This document shows, in pieces, positions 23,066 to 31,779 of a DNA stretch of 64,000 bases (position 1 is its first letter; the number at the start of each line of letters is the position of its first letter). Made by a program: the position numbers and the translations under genes. This DNA comes from Halobacillus amylolyticus (GTDB taxonomy: Bacteria > Bacillota > Bacilli > Bacillales > Halobacillaceae). The notes beneath the pieces were generated by a model. That model did no database searches, had not been told where the DNA came from, and saw only the letters and a list, made by a program, of their open reading frames with translations. The stretch is from NCBI RefSeq assembly GCF_022921115.1, contig NZ_CP095075.1, positions 3,298,001 to 3,362,000 of the forward strand. Reading direction: 5' to 3'.

Positions 23066-24067
23066 ATGTTTGCAAGAGATATCGGAATAGACTTAGGAAC
23101 AGCCAATGTACTTATTCATGTAAAAGGAAAAGGGATTGTTTTAAACGAACCGTCCGTTGTAGCGATAGACAGAAATACTGGTAAAGTCTTAGAAGTGGGC
23201 GAAGAAGCTCGTCGCATGGTGGGACGTACACCAGGGAATATCGAGGCTACCCGTCCATTAAAAGACGGAGTGATTGCAGACTTCGACGTAACGGAAGCGA
23301 TGCTTAAGCATTTTATTCAAAAAATAAACGTGCGCGGCTTTTTGTCTAAGCCTCGGATGTTGATTTGCTGCCCGACGAACATTACGAAAGTGGAACAAAA
23401 AGCAATTAAAGAAGCGGCCGAGAAATCTGGTGGGAAAAAGATTTATCTTGAAGAAGAGCCGAAAGTTGCAGCGGTTGGAGCAGGGATGGATATCTTTCAG
23501 CCGAGTGGGAATATGGTCGTTGACATCGGTGGAGGTACGACGGATGTAGCCGTTATTTCCATGGGCGATATCGTTACCGCTTCCTCTATCAAGATGGCTG
23601 GGGACAAATTCGACACGGAAATTCTTCAGTACATTAAGAAACATTACAAGCTCTTGATCGGAGAGCGGACAGCCGAGAATATTAAAATGAGTGTAGCGAC
23701 TGTTTTCAAAGGGGCACGCAATGAAGAAATCGAGATTCGTGGCCGTGATATGATGACAGGATTGCCACGTACAATCACAGTTAATTCAGAGGAAATTGAA
23801 GCATCTCTCCGCGAAGCTGTGCAAACCATCGTACATGCAGCCAAGCAAGTCCTTGAACGCACGCCACCGGAACTGTCAGCTGACATTATCGATCGCGGTG
23901 TGATCATGACAGGCGGCGGCGCCCTTCTGCACGGCATCGACCAGCTGCTTGCAGAAGAACTGAAAGTGCCTGTATTTGTAGCTGAGGATCCAATGGATTG
24001 TGTAGCCAAAGGTACAGGCATCATGCTCGAAAACATTGACAAAATCACCCGCAATAAAATTAGTTAA
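23066..24067 (+). CDS. mbl: Actin-like cell-shape protein Mbl (MreB paralogue)
   Basis: A 333-residue MreB-family filament protein that guides lateral wall synthesis. It begins MFARDIGIDLGTANVLIHVKGKGIVLNEPSVVAID, and has the phosphate-2 loop VVDIGGGTTDVAVISMG and the adenosine motif VIMTGGGALLHGIDQLL. Assignment to Mbl rather than MreB or MreBH follows from its position after spoIIID and the MFARDIGIDLGTANV start. RBS AGGGAGG. Confidence 0.95.
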   Translation: MFARDIGIDLGTANVLIHVKGKGIVLNEPSVVAIDRNTGKVLEVGEEARRMVGRTPGNIEATRPLKDGVIADFDVTEAMLKHFIQKINVRGFLSKPRMLICCPTNITKVEQKAIKEAAEKSGGKKIYLEEEPKVAAVGAGMDIFQPSGNMVVDIGGGTTDVAVISMGDIVTASSIKMAGDKFDTEILQYIKKHYKLLIGERTAENIKMSVATVFKGARNEEIEIRGRDMMTGLPRTITVNSEEIEASLREAVQTIVHAAKQVLERTPPELSADIIDRGVIMTGGGALLHGIDQLLAEELKVPVFVAEDPMDCVAKGTGIMLENIDKITRNKIS

Positions 24068-24077
24068 CAGAAGGATG

Positions 24078-24131
24078 TATTTGGAAAGTTGCTGCTATCA
24101 TTCAGTGACGTTTTGAACAACATCTAAAAAG
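24078..24131. mobile_element. MITE-like remnant between mbl and flhO
   Basis: GGAAAGTTGCTGCTATCATTCAGTGAC then TTTTGAACAACATCTAAAAA matches the right end of the elements at 28959 and 37408 (TATCATTTAGTGAC...TTTTGAACAACCTCTA). The interior is missing. Its end abuts the flhO RBS. Confidence 0.65.
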
Positions 24132-24142
24132 GAGCGATCGTC

Positions 24143-24970
24143 TTGCTGAGAGGATTTTATACGGCGGCCTCAGGAATGATGGCCAATCAACGCATGCAGG
24201 AAACACTATCGAACAACTTGTCGAATGCTTATACACCAGGGTTTAAATCAGACCAAGGAACAATGCGCGCATTTCCTGAATTACTGATTCAGCAAATGGG
24301 TCAAACGTCTGTCCCTACAAGTAATGGAGGTCTCAACCTCCCCACACAGAAACAAATTGGTTCCCTCCATACAGGTGTGTACATGCAGGAAACCGTGCCG
24401 AAATTCTCTCAGGGCGATTTAAGGGAGACAGGGATCGAGACAGACCTGGCTCTCTTAAATGGCAACCTTCCAGACGAAAATGGCTTCCTATTTTTTAACG
24501 TTCAGAACGAAGCTGGCGAACTCCGATACACAAGAAACGGTAACTTCACCGTCGACGGCCAAGGCTTCCTCACCACCAATCAAGGCTACTACGTCCTTGA
24601 CGATGCAGGGAATCCGATTCAAACCGGCGGCATGGAGTTTGATGTCAGCGACAACGGTACCGTGAACGTAAACGGCGCAAACATCCCGCTCGGCATCTCT
24701 TACACTCCCAATTCTTTTGACTTAGTAAAAGGAGGAAATGGGCTGTACGCACCAGGTGAAAACGCCGTCCCATTAGTTGACGCCCGCCTAGGTCAGGGAA
24801 TCAATTTTAATATCCAGCAAGGGTTTGTTGAGCGTTCCAATGTGGACCCGGCCCAAGCCATGACAGAGATGATGAATACATATCGTTCATTTGAATTGAA
24901 CCAACGTGTACTGAAAGCGTACGATCAAAGCATGCAGAAAACCGTTACAGAAATAGCTCGGTTAGGATAA
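24143..24970 (+). CDS. flhO: Flagellar hook-basal body protein FlhO (FlgF/FlgG family)
   Basis: A 275-residue rod/hook-type flagellar protein. The rod signature LRGFYTAASGMMANQRMQETLSNNLSNAYTPGFKSDQ is at the N terminus and SNVDPAQAMTEMMNTYRSFELNQRVLKAYDQSM forms the C-terminal helix; these terminal helices pack in the axial structure. The start is TTG 24143 with AAAAAGGAG upstream. In B. subtilis flhO-flhP lie outside the main fla/che operon after mbl, as here. Confidence 0.93.
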   Translation: MLRGFYTAASGMMANQRMQETLSNNLSNAYTPGFKSDQGTMRAFPELLIQQMGQTSVPTSNGGLNLPTQKQIGSLHTGVYMQETVPKFSQGDLRETGIETDLALLNGNLPDENGFLFFNVQNEAGELRYTRNGNFTVDGQGFLTTNQGYYVLDDAGNPIQTGGMEFDVSDNGTVNVNGANIPLGISYTPNSFDLVKGGNGLYAPGENAVPLVDARLGQGINFNIQQGFVERSNVDPAQAMTEMMNTYRSFELNQRVLKAYDQSMQKTVTEIARLG

Positions 24971-25186
24971 ACAAAAAAAGCAGGACCAGGCTGGGAAATA
25001 AGCTAGACTAGGATAGAAAATAAACTAGGCTGGACTAGGGAAATGATCCTGAATGACTAGTGAAGTAACTAGCCGGTTCAGGATAACATCATACTTGGCC
25101 AGGGCGAAATAGCAGTTAAATCAGGATGTAATCATAGTTAGATAACGACATAGGATCAGATTAGGATAAAGGAGAGGGAATCTTTC

Positions 25187-26029
25187 ATGAATCGTTCGAT
25201 GATACAAGCCTCTGTAACGATGGGGCAGATTCAGCATAAACTTGACGTGATCGGCCACAACCTGGCCAACACAAATACACCCGGCTACAAAAGCAGACAA
25301 GCCGACTTTTCCTCCTTGCTTTTTCAACAAATCGATAACCTTTCTGATGAAGGAATAGACGAAGCTGCTAACCAGGAGGCCGCACCATACAGGCTGACAC
25401 CAGACGGCATTCGCAGCGGATCAGGAGCAAGACTGGCCCACACGAACATTGATCTGAGCCAGGGAAATCTGAAGCAGACAGACCGTGCCTTAGACGTTGC
25501 TTTACTTGAAGACAATCAACTTTTTCAATTACAAGTAGCGACAGAAAACGGACTCGAAACAAATTATACCCGCTCAGGTAATTTTTACCTTAACCCGCTG
25601 AACAACGGCCAAATGTTGCTCACCAACGCTGACGGTCTCCCAGTTTTAGGAGAAGATGGTCAGCCGATTCAGTTCGCTGATGACATGGACGGCATGCAGA
25701 TCCGTGAAGACGGCGCGATCCTCGTAAACAGAAACGGGGTTGAGGCCGTCGAAGCCCAGCTTGGAATCGTTGAAGCTGTCCGTCCACGCATGCTTGAAGC
25801 GGCAGGAAACAATCGCTTTCGTCTTACGGACAATGCTGATATAGTAGGAGAGGGAATCATCGCGAACGCGGACGGACAAGTTCAAAGCGGAACGCTCGAA
25901 ACCTCTAATGTTGATATTTCAAAACAAATGACAGATATGCTGATGGCCCAGCGCGCCTATCAATTCAGCGCACGCTCCATCTCGACAAGCGATCAAATGA
26001 TGGGACTCATCAGCCAGCTCAGATCATAA
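25187..26029 (+). CDS. flhP: Flagellar hook-basal body protein FlhP (FlgG family)
   Basis: A 280-residue distal rod/hook protein paralogous to FlhO. It begins MNRSMIQASVTMGQIQHKLDVIGHNLANTNTPGYKSRQ and ends TSNVDISKQMTDMLMAQRAYQFSARSISTSDQMMGLISQLRS. AGGAGAGGG is before the ATG. The 217-base gap after flhO contains a short GCTAGACTAGGATAG/ACTAGGCTGGACTAG direct repeat but no gene. Confidence 0.93.
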   Translation: MNRSMIQASVTMGQIQHKLDVIGHNLANTNTPGYKSRQADFSSLLFQQIDNLSDEGIDEAANQEAAPYRLTPDGIRSGSGARLAHTNIDLSQGNLKQTDRALDVALLEDNQLFQLQVATENGLETNYTRSGNFYLNPLNNGQMLLTNADGLPVLGEDGQPIQFADDMDGMQIREDGAILVNRNGVEAVEAQLGIVEAVRPRMLEAAGNNRFRLTDNADIVGEGIIANADGQVQSGTLETSNVDISKQMTDMLMAQRAYQFSARSISTSDQMMGLISQLRS

Positions 26030-26049
26030 ATGTAAGGAGTAAGACAATT

Positions 26050-26313
26050 ATGCCGACAGATGCGAACAAACAAGAGAAAAAACAGTTGCGCAAACAGCAC
26101 AAACCAGGAACCAAGGAAAAGAGAAGAAGGAAACAACGCCGACGTATTCTGCCAATTTGGCTGCGAATCATCATCGTTCTTTTCCTAAGTGCTCTAGCCC
26201 TGCTGGTCGGACTCGTTGTCGGCTATGGCGTCATCGGTGACGGAAATCCTCTCGATGCCCTCGATTGGTCAACATGGGAGCGCATCTGGAACCTGATCAC
26301 CAAAACTCAATAA
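26050..26313 (+). CDS. EpuA-like small membrane protein (annotated in Bacillaceae as RNA polymerase beta-subunit related)
   Basis: An 87-residue protein. A highly basic N terminus (residues 8-35, K/R-rich) is followed by one membrane helix (about 37-58, LRIIIVLFLSALALLVGLVVGYGVIG) and a short tryptophan-containing tail DALDWSTWERIWNLI. This is the layout of EpuA family proteins (PF11772), often labelled as a polymerase subunit without evidence. It follows flhP by 20 bases and is probably in that transcript. A terminator follows. Confidence 0.75.
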   Translation: MPTDANKQEKKQLRKQHKPGTKEKRRRKQRRRILPIWLRIIIVLFLSALALLVGLVVGYGVIGDGNPLDALDWSTWERIWNLITKTQ

Positions 26314-26353
26314 CGCGGATCCTCATTATTCTATGAGTGGACAGCCACGTTAA

Positions 26354-26390
26354 GAACGCACAAGCCCCTTGGCTCGTGCGTCTTTTTTTG
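26354..26390 (+). terminator. flhO-flhP-epuA terminator
   Basis: ACGCACAAGCC and GGCTCGTGCGT pair around a 4-base loop, then CTTTTTTT. Confidence 0.92.
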
Positions 26391-26456
26391 ACTTTTTATA
26401 AAGATGGATTGTTCAATTGATCTCGATCTTGTAGTTCTTTCGTGACGGCGGGCGAT

Positions 26457-26582
26457 GATTGTTCCCGATCTCTATGGGATTGGTCTCTATCTCCGCATGA
26501 TTGTCCTTTAACAGGTAGGGATTGTTCCTGATCTTCTCGTGATTGTTCTCTAACTCCAAAGGATTGTTTCTTAACGCTGAGA
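26457..26582. repeat. 21-bp phased array, family C (six units)
   Basis: GATTG (core GATTGTTC) begins units at 26457, 26478, 26499, 26520, 26541 and 26562, exactly 21 bases apart. A further GATTGTTC is at 26407, and TTTCGTGACGGCGGGC immediately precedes the array. A partial copy of the same leader and units lies at 27456 on the far side of the next gene. Confidence 0.9.
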
Positions 26583-26598
26583 AGCTTTAGACTTCGGT

Positions 26599-27375
26599 TT
26601 AGTTCACTATTTCTACTATGTTATCACTTGTAGGAATCATGGCATTCTCTAGGTGACTGCCGAAGACAATCTTCCATTGTCCGTTTTCCTTACATATAAC
26701 CAGGTTGCTCGTGGAACTAAAATGATCGTATTTCTTTTCTATGTGAGCCATCGCCACTGAATCGGAAACCATTCTGACACCGAGGGCTGTAACTTCTGGA
26801 GCTGGTCCATCAGCTGCTGCCTTGAGGTGTTGATCAAGTTGCTTCGTGTTCGTTTGAGACAGTGGTTTGATATACTTTTTCATTTCCTTTACGTTGCCTG
26901 AATTGATCGCTTCCGAGTACTTTTGGATGGCTTGTTGAACTTGCTTTTCTGTTGAGTTGCGGTTTGTCTTGTCCGAGAATTCCACATATCCCGGCCCTGC
27001 AACGCCTCTAATGATTTTCCATTGCCCATCTTTGTTGACGACAGGCATTGTGCTGATCGCGATGAAATCTTTGTAGGTGGAATGCGTTGATACGATGGCT
27101 GTCGTGTCATTCACCATACTTAGATCTGTAATTTTTGCTTCTTGTAAAGGGTGTGATTTACAAAATCCAGTATAAAACTCTTTGACGTTACTAATCTTCT
27201 GTGAATGTTCGGATGTTTTCATCATTTCGTTGGCATCACAGTTTTTCTGAGCTGTGAGGAATTGAACAACAGCATTTAATGCGTCCTCTTTAGCTGCAGC
27301 GTGAACACTTGAACTCATGCCCAGGCTGGAGCCTGCTAGTAGCAGAGTGAGGGCGATTTTACCAAATAATTTCAC
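26599..27375 (-). CDS. Secreted protein with two NTF2-like (DUF4878-type) repeats
   Basis: A 258-residue exported protein. The start is GTG 27375, 8 bases after AGGAGG on the minus strand, giving the signal peptide MKLFGKIALTLLLAGSSLG with a probable cut after VHA. Two internally similar ~110-residue halves each have an initial helix (ALNAVVQFLTAQKNCDANEMMK; VQQAIQKYSEAINSGNVKEMKKY) and end in a GQWKI beta strand, typical of NTF2/lumazine-like folds. The function is not known. It is bracketed by two copies of the family C array with the CGTGACGGCGGGC leader, so the gene and one array may have arrived together. Confidence 0.75.
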   Translation of the reverse strand: MKLFGKIALTLLLAGSSLGMSSSVHAAAKEDALNAVVQFLTAQKNCDANEMMKTSEHSQKISNVKEFYTGFCKSHPLQEAKITDLSMVNDTTAIVSTHSTYKDFIAISTMPVVNKDGQWKIIRGVAGPGYVEFSDKTNRNSTEKQVQQAIQKYSEAINSGNVKEMKKYIKPLSQTNTKQLDQHLKAAADGPAPEVTALGVRMVSDSVAMAHIEKKYDHFSSTSNLVICKENGQWKIVFGSHLENAMIPTSDNIVEIVN

Positions 27376-27455
27376 TTGGATGACCTCCTGTATGTGTAAT
27401 ATCTTCCTCATTATTATTAGTCAAGCTGGTGCAGTTATCCTAAAATGATGTATTT

Positions 27456-27545
27456 GTTTCGTGACGGCGGGCAAGGATTCTATTGTTCCCGATCTCTTTG
27501 GGATTGGGCTCTGACTTCGCATGACTGTTCCCTAACCTAAATGTA
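27456..27545. repeat. 21-bp phased array, family C, partial second copy
   Basis: TTTCGTGACGGCGGGC, then GTTCCCGATCTCTTTGG, then GATTGG at 27502 and GACTG at 27523 (21 apart) reproduce the first three units of the array at 26457. Only about three units remain. Confidence 0.8.
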
Positions 27546-27648
27546 AAGCTCAATAAGGGAAAAAGCCGTCTGGTTGGTCAAAAAGGTTTCCTGATCCTCG
27601 ATTTGTGGAACTACTCAGTTATAGAAGCAACAAGGGAGGGTGCGACGT

Positions 27649-28896
27649 TTGAAGACGGATGTATTCATTGCCGGCGGCGGAGTGGGTGGCCTAGCACTGG
27701 CTGTCAAGCTGGCGAGCCGCGGTGTGCATGTGACGGTGGCGGAGCAGCTTGTGAAAAAGTCGTCCGCCTATAAAGGGGAGCTGCTGCAGCCGAAGACGCT
27801 GGCCATTCTGGATCGGCTTGGGGTACTAGGGGAAACGGAAGCGAGCGGGCATGTGATCGATCAGCTTCGTTTTCTGGAGATCAAACGCCAGTCTGGTGCC
27901 CTGCCAGAGGAGATCAATTTAACGGAGCTCAACTATAGCCGGGTGGCGAGCAGCTATGATCACGCGTTAATGGTTCCGCATGAAACAACGAAGGAAATTT
28001 TGCGTGAAAAAGGAGCGACTTATCCGGAATATTTTCACTACTTATCAGGTGCACGGTTTCTCGGCTTTGAAAATGGTCAGGCAAAAGTAAGGCAGCAAAA
28101 GACGATCCAATATGTTGAGGCACACGTTTACGTTGGGGCAGAAGGGCGCAGCTCACCGACACGCGATGCTATGAATGTGAGAGTGAAGCGGCAGGATTAC
28201 AATCACCATTTTCTCACGGTGACGATTCCGAGGCCAAGCGACTTCAATAAAGGAAAAATCATTACGACAGCGCGTGACTTTCTCGGGTTATTCCCGCTCC
28301 CGGACGACGAGGTACGCACGGTATTTCTTATCAAAGCAGGAACGTTTAAACAAGTGAAAGAGCAGGGTCTTGAGCAGCTTTATCAGGCATATAGTGAATT
28401 AGAACCAGAACTTGCTCAAGGTGTGCGGGCGATAGAAGATTGGAAAGCCGTGCAGCTGATGATCCCGTTTACGTATCACGTCGATCGTTATTATAAAGGA
28501 AACCTTGCGTTGATTGGCGACGCCGCCCATACCGTCCACCCAATGGCAGGGGAGGGGATGAACCTCGCCATTCAGGATGCGGACGTACTCGGAGAACTGC
28601 TGGCCTGGTGCAAGCAAAACGATGTTCCGTATCATGATCATTTGCACTATTACGAGGACGTGCGCAAACCGCGGGTCAAATTTTTGCTAAACTTGAGCCA
28701 CTTGTCAGCAATGGTCTACTCGGTTCCATACACGTGGTGGCGCAATATCCGCATGCGCGCCGTTCAGCGGATGTATGACGACGATCAGCTTCACGTCAAG
28801 CAAATGTTAAATATCTCAGGCCTCGGAAAATGGAATTTCACACTGTTCGATCGAGCGATCCAGGGAGTGTCCTTCCCGCCCGCAGCAGGACAGTGA
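27649..28896 (+). CDS. FAD-dependent monooxygenase (UbiH/PHBH type)
   Basis: A 415-residue flavoprotein. An N-terminal dinucleotide-binding motif GGGVGGLALAVKLASRG is followed by VAE, and the family FAD/ribityl motif GDAAHTVHPMAGEGMNLAIQDADVLGE is near residue 290. The family uses NAD(P)H and O2 to hydroxylate aromatic or isoprenoid substrates; the substrate here is not evident. The start is taken as TTG 27649, 10 bases after AGGGAGG, rather than GTG 27640, which abuts the RBS. It is separated from a methyltransferase gene by a MITE, so a shared pathway is only a suggestion. Confidence 0.85.
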   Translation: MKTDVFIAGGGVGGLALAVKLASRGVHVTVAEQLVKKSSAYKGELLQPKTLAILDRLGVLGETEASGHVIDQLRFLEIKRQSGALPEEINLTELNYSRVASSYDHALMVPHETTKEILREKGATYPEYFHYLSGARFLGFENGQAKVRQQKTIQYVEAHVYVGAEGRSSPTRDAMNVRVKRQDYNHHFLTVTIPRPSDFNKGKIITTARDFLGLFPLPDDEVRTVFLIKAGTFKQVKEQGLEQLYQAYSELEPELAQGVRAIEDWKAVQLMIPFTYHVDRYYKGNLALIGDAAHTVHPMAGEGMNLAIQDADVLGELLAWCKQNDVPYHDHLHYYEDVRKPRVKFLLNLSHLSAMVYSVPYTWWRNIRMRAVQRMYDDDQLHVKQMLNISGLGKWNFTLFDRAIQGVSFPPAAGQ

Positions 28897-28958
28897 GCGA
28901 TCGCAAGCAGCGGCAGTTTTTGTTCAGCGAAGCGGAGGATTACCCGTGGAGAACATAA

Positions 28959-29213
28959 TAGAAGTAAGTGTTCAAAAAGTTGTCAAATTAGAAGAAAGAA
29001 GGTCGAGGCGGCGTAGTTTTGAGTAACGGAACGTATGCTTAATGATACGTAAGTAACGAGGCCACTTCAGAGAATATCCTTCTTTTCTGCCTTGCACCGA
29101 GGAATTTACTTCTTGAATAGACTTGTAGACAAAGGCGCACACGCTCGTTAAAAACAAGTCAATGAAGAGAATCGCCGCTTATCATTTAGTGACTTTTGAA
29201 CAACCTCTAGAAA
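28959..29213. mobile_element. MITE-like element (family M), long copy
   Basis: The left end TAGAAGTAAGTGTTCAAAAAGT and right end GACTTTTGAACAACCTCTA are imperfect terminal inverted repeats. The interior (TCGAGGCGGCGTAGTTTTGAG, GTAACGAGG, TATCATTTAGTGAC) matches the element at 37408. There is no transposase. The right end supplies sequence immediately before the methyltransferase RBS. Confidence 0.8.
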
Positions 29214-29229
29214 GGGAAGGTGTAACATA

Positions 29230-30314
29230 ATGAACGAATGGGTTACCGCCATGCAGGCAAGAAAATGGATGAAGAAGAACGAATCATTTTTACCAGGCTG
29301 GCATGCTTATGTAGGAACAGAACTTGGTTTATTTGACTACTTCGCCAAAGCAAAAACCGTCACTGACGTCGCGAGTGAAACCGGCTACGATCACGACCTG
29401 CTCTCCTCCTGGGTCCGCGTCGGCGTCGCCGTCAAACACTTGAAAAAGCGCCCCGACAACCGCTTCCGCACATCCAAGAAACGCTGCGCCGCGCTCATGG
29501 GCGACAACGCATCCCCTGGCGTCAAAGCCCTTTTGAAGGAAGTGATGGAGCTCCACATGCCAACACTCCTCAACTACCCGGCCTACATGAAGAACAACCA
29601 TCGCGCCCACTTCGACCACGAACGCCATGGCGAGGTCGTTGCCGAAACCTCGGCCTTGCTTGAACATTTTGCCATTAAAAAAATAAAAAAGATGATACAC
29701 GATCAACAGGTGAACGCGATTGTCGACTTAGGCTGTGGCCACGGGGGTATTTGCGAAAACTAGCCGAGGATTATCCAAACGTCCAAATGACAGGCGTCGA
29801 TATCAATCAAGACGTCGTCGACCACGCCCGCTCCAAATCAGAAGGCTATCCTAATATCAGCTTTGAAGTCGGCGACATTGCCGATTGGAGACCGGCGGAG
29901 GGTTTCGATTCACCTGAAGTTATTCTGCTGCACAATATTTTTCACTATATACACCCTGAGCTGCGCGCCCAGCTGCTCAACCATTTGTATAGCTATTTAA
30001 AAAAAGACGGACTTGTTTCGGTTATTACGCCGATCAACGAAACTGAGCATGGCGAGGCCTTTTCCTCAGCGTTTAACAGTTTTTTCGTCGCCCATTCCAA
30101 CCTGTTCGCCTTACCAAATGTGGCCGAACTTGAAGGTTTGGCCGAATCCTGCCGTTTTGACTTATTCGACCTCGATCCGATCATAAAGGAAGGATCCTGG
30201 TACACATTCTGGCTCACCCCAAGTATAAGAGTGGGGAGGATCGGCCGTTATCAAGAGGCAGAAGGAAACGAACAGACGCTAAACAACCCACGGCAGTTAA
30301 CCAAATCCTCCTAA
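29230..30314 (+). pseudogene. Class I SAM-dependent methyltransferase, split by a -1 frameshift
   Basis: Two adjacent frames (29230-29763 and 29751-30314) form one ~360-residue protein. The N-terminal part is a winged-helix dimerisation-like domain (PGWHAYVGTELGLFDYFAKAKTVTDVASE). The SAM-binding glycine motif VDLGCGHGG breaks at a run of five G near 29745; one more G restores GCGHGGYLRKLAEDYPNVQ followed by GVDINQDVV. The remaining protein, including VILLHNIFHYI, is undamaged, which suggests a recent lesion or a sequence error. The substrate is unknown. A MITE lies just upstream and a palindromic repeat overlaps the stop. Confidence 0.85.
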
Positions 30315-30385
30315 CCTGAGGTGCCGCACCTCAGGTCATCCATTCATTTCCTTTCATCGCCTTTATTTCCACCTCAGGTCATCCA
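30314..30385. repeat. Palindromic repeat (family P), rearranged copy
   Basis: ACCTGAGGTG-CCG-CACCTCAGGT (30314-30336) is an inside-out arrangement of the family P arms, followed by CATCCA. A left half-copy TTCCACCTCAGGTCATCCA is at 30367-30385. It starts at the methyltransferase stop codon. Confidence 0.85.
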
Positions 30386-30422
30386 GTAAATTCCATATGG
30401 GTGGGTTATCGTGTGTTTTATG

Positions 30423-30520
30423 TGCAAATATGCAATTATTCCATTAAATGTGCAATTATCTGGTTTTTCGTGCAATTAATTAAAATTACGTGCAATTATT
30501 CATTATTTCGTGCAATTAAT
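30423..30520 (-). repeat. 20-bp phased array, family A, copy 3, reverse orientation (five to six units)
   Basis: TGCAAT (reverse of ATTGCA) is at 30431, 30451, 30471, 30491 and 30511, an exact 20-base period, with a decayed TGCAAA at 30423. CGTGCAATTA is the conserved core. The variable parts differ from copies 1 and 2, so it is a more distant relative. It begins 38 bases after a family P half-palindrome. Confidence 0.9.
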
Positions 30521-30581
30521 CCCGACAAAGGCAGCCAGCCTCAATCATACCAGGCCATTCTTTACAAGGATCGTCTGCCGG

Positions 30582-30728
30582 TTAATGCCGTCCACGCTTG
30601 CGAAACATTCGGATTAGGAAGACAACGAGTGCAACGACAAGCAATAAGTGAATCAACCCGCCGGCAATGTCGATAATGACACCAAACAGCCATAGGGCTA
30701 GTAAAATGATTAAAATTGTCCAAAGCAT
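30582..30728 (-). CDS. Small hydrophobic membrane protein, lmo0937 family
   Basis: A 48-residue protein (MLWTILIILLALWLFGVIIDIAGGLIHLLLVVALVVF... in pattern), with two membrane helices and a basic end RMFRKRGRH. The pattern LWxILxILLxLWLxG...GGLIHLLLVxAL is that of the lmo0937 family, often associated with general stress response. AAGGAGG is 6 bases upstream of ATG 30728 on the minus strand. It is too short for most ORF callers. Confidence 0.8.
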   Translation of the reverse strand: MLWTILIILLALWLFGVIIDIAGGLIHLLLVVALVVFLIRMFRKRGRH

Positions 30729-30931
30729 GAGAGAACCTCCTTATCTTATCCTCTGAGCACATCCATTCGAGATCATATATCCATTCCTCCGTCTTCCCAC
30801 AGGACGCTCAGACTTAGTCGAACATCCTATGGAGCAGCTCACAAGGCTCCACGACTTTTTTATGAAAAGTTTTGTCGAATGGATAGGATGCCAGTATAAT
30901 AAGGATAGTTTGTACTGAAAGGAGTTTTCCT

Positions 30932-31353
30932 ATGCTGGATATTCAAGCAATCAAAGAAATCATTCCGCACCGCTACCCATTTTTATTAATCGACCAGGTG
31001 GAAGAAATTGAGGAAGGTAAACGCGCAGTCGGCTATAAAAATGTTACCGCGAACGAACCTTTCTTCCAGGGCCACTTCCCAGATTATCCTGTGATGCCAG
31101 GTGTGCTCATCACTGAAGCCCTTGCGCAAATGGGGCTGTCGCTATGTTGAAAAAAGAAGAAAATCAAGGCAAACTCGCCTTTTTCACTGGAATTGACAAA
31201 TGCCGCTTCAAGCGCCAAGTCAAACCAGGCGACCGTCTTAAACTCGAAGTCGAAATCGTCCGCCTTAAAGGACCGATCGGCAAAGGCAAAGCGATTGCCA
31301 CCGTCGACGGCGAAACGGCCTGCGAAGCGGAAATTATGTTTGCTCTTAAATAA
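30932..31353 (+). pseudogene. fabZ: 3-hydroxyacyl-ACP dehydratase FabZ, split by a -1 frameshift
   Basis: Frames 30932-31150 and 31144-31353 together make one standard ~140-residue FabZ, the dehydratase of fatty acid elongation. The first part holds the active-site histidine region [12 protein letters not shown] and the [22 protein letters not shown] segment with the catalytic glutamate. The second holds [20 protein letters not shown]. The break is at ATGGGGCTG near 31131-31138; one extra G (five rather than four) restores [13 protein letters not shown]. fabZ is usually essential, so a genuine null is unlikely; sequence error should be excluded. RBS AAAGGAG. Confidence 0.9.
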
Positions 31354-31376
31354 TGTGAAGACAAGCCGTCCTACTT

Positions 31377-31523
31377 GAGGCCGCTGAAAAAGTGATATTT
31401 GTTATTTTTAATAAGGAATCCACTCGACATATTGATAAATAAAAGAAGATGACCACCCTTGTATAGTAGGTGGTCATCTTTTTTAGCTATCAACAGACTT
31501 TTTCAGTGCTCTCTCCTACTTGG
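31377..31523. mobile_element. MITE-like element with GCTGAAAAAGTGA end (family G), copy 1
   Basis: GAGGCCGCTGAAAAAGT at the left and ACTTTTTCAGTGCTCTC at the right form imperfect terminal inverted repeats. CCTACTTG occurs just outside both ends (about 31370 and 31516). Related left ends are at 35160 and 36748. The rest of the 31354-31779 gap (from 31524) has no gene. Confidence 0.6.
31443..31483 (+). terminator. Terminator downstream of fabZ
   Basis: AAGATGACCACC and GGTGGTCATCTT are exact arms around an 11-base loop, followed by TTTT. Confidence 0.9.
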
Positions 31524-31779
31524 GCGGCTTTTTATGGTTGATGGTCTATAATTAAAATCTGTCCGCTCGAGGCAGATTCTCATGATCACTCCAGTCCCGA
31601 ACTCTTCCACTCAAGCCGTATAAAGAAACTTTTAGTTTGCAGCCCTATCATTTCCCCCTGCTTGGTATACCTTTTTCTATTAGACAAGCGCCTTTTTTGC
31701 TATTATCCCCGATAAATACCGCCATCCCTTTTACAAAAAAACATAGAATACAGCATCAAGATAAAAAGGAGGTGGTAGA

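Noticed and set aside
26457..26582. Plasmid-type iterons marking a replication origin
   Set aside because: Spacing fits iterons, but the arrays are many, of different sequence, in chromosomal core DNA, with no replication initiator gene nearby.
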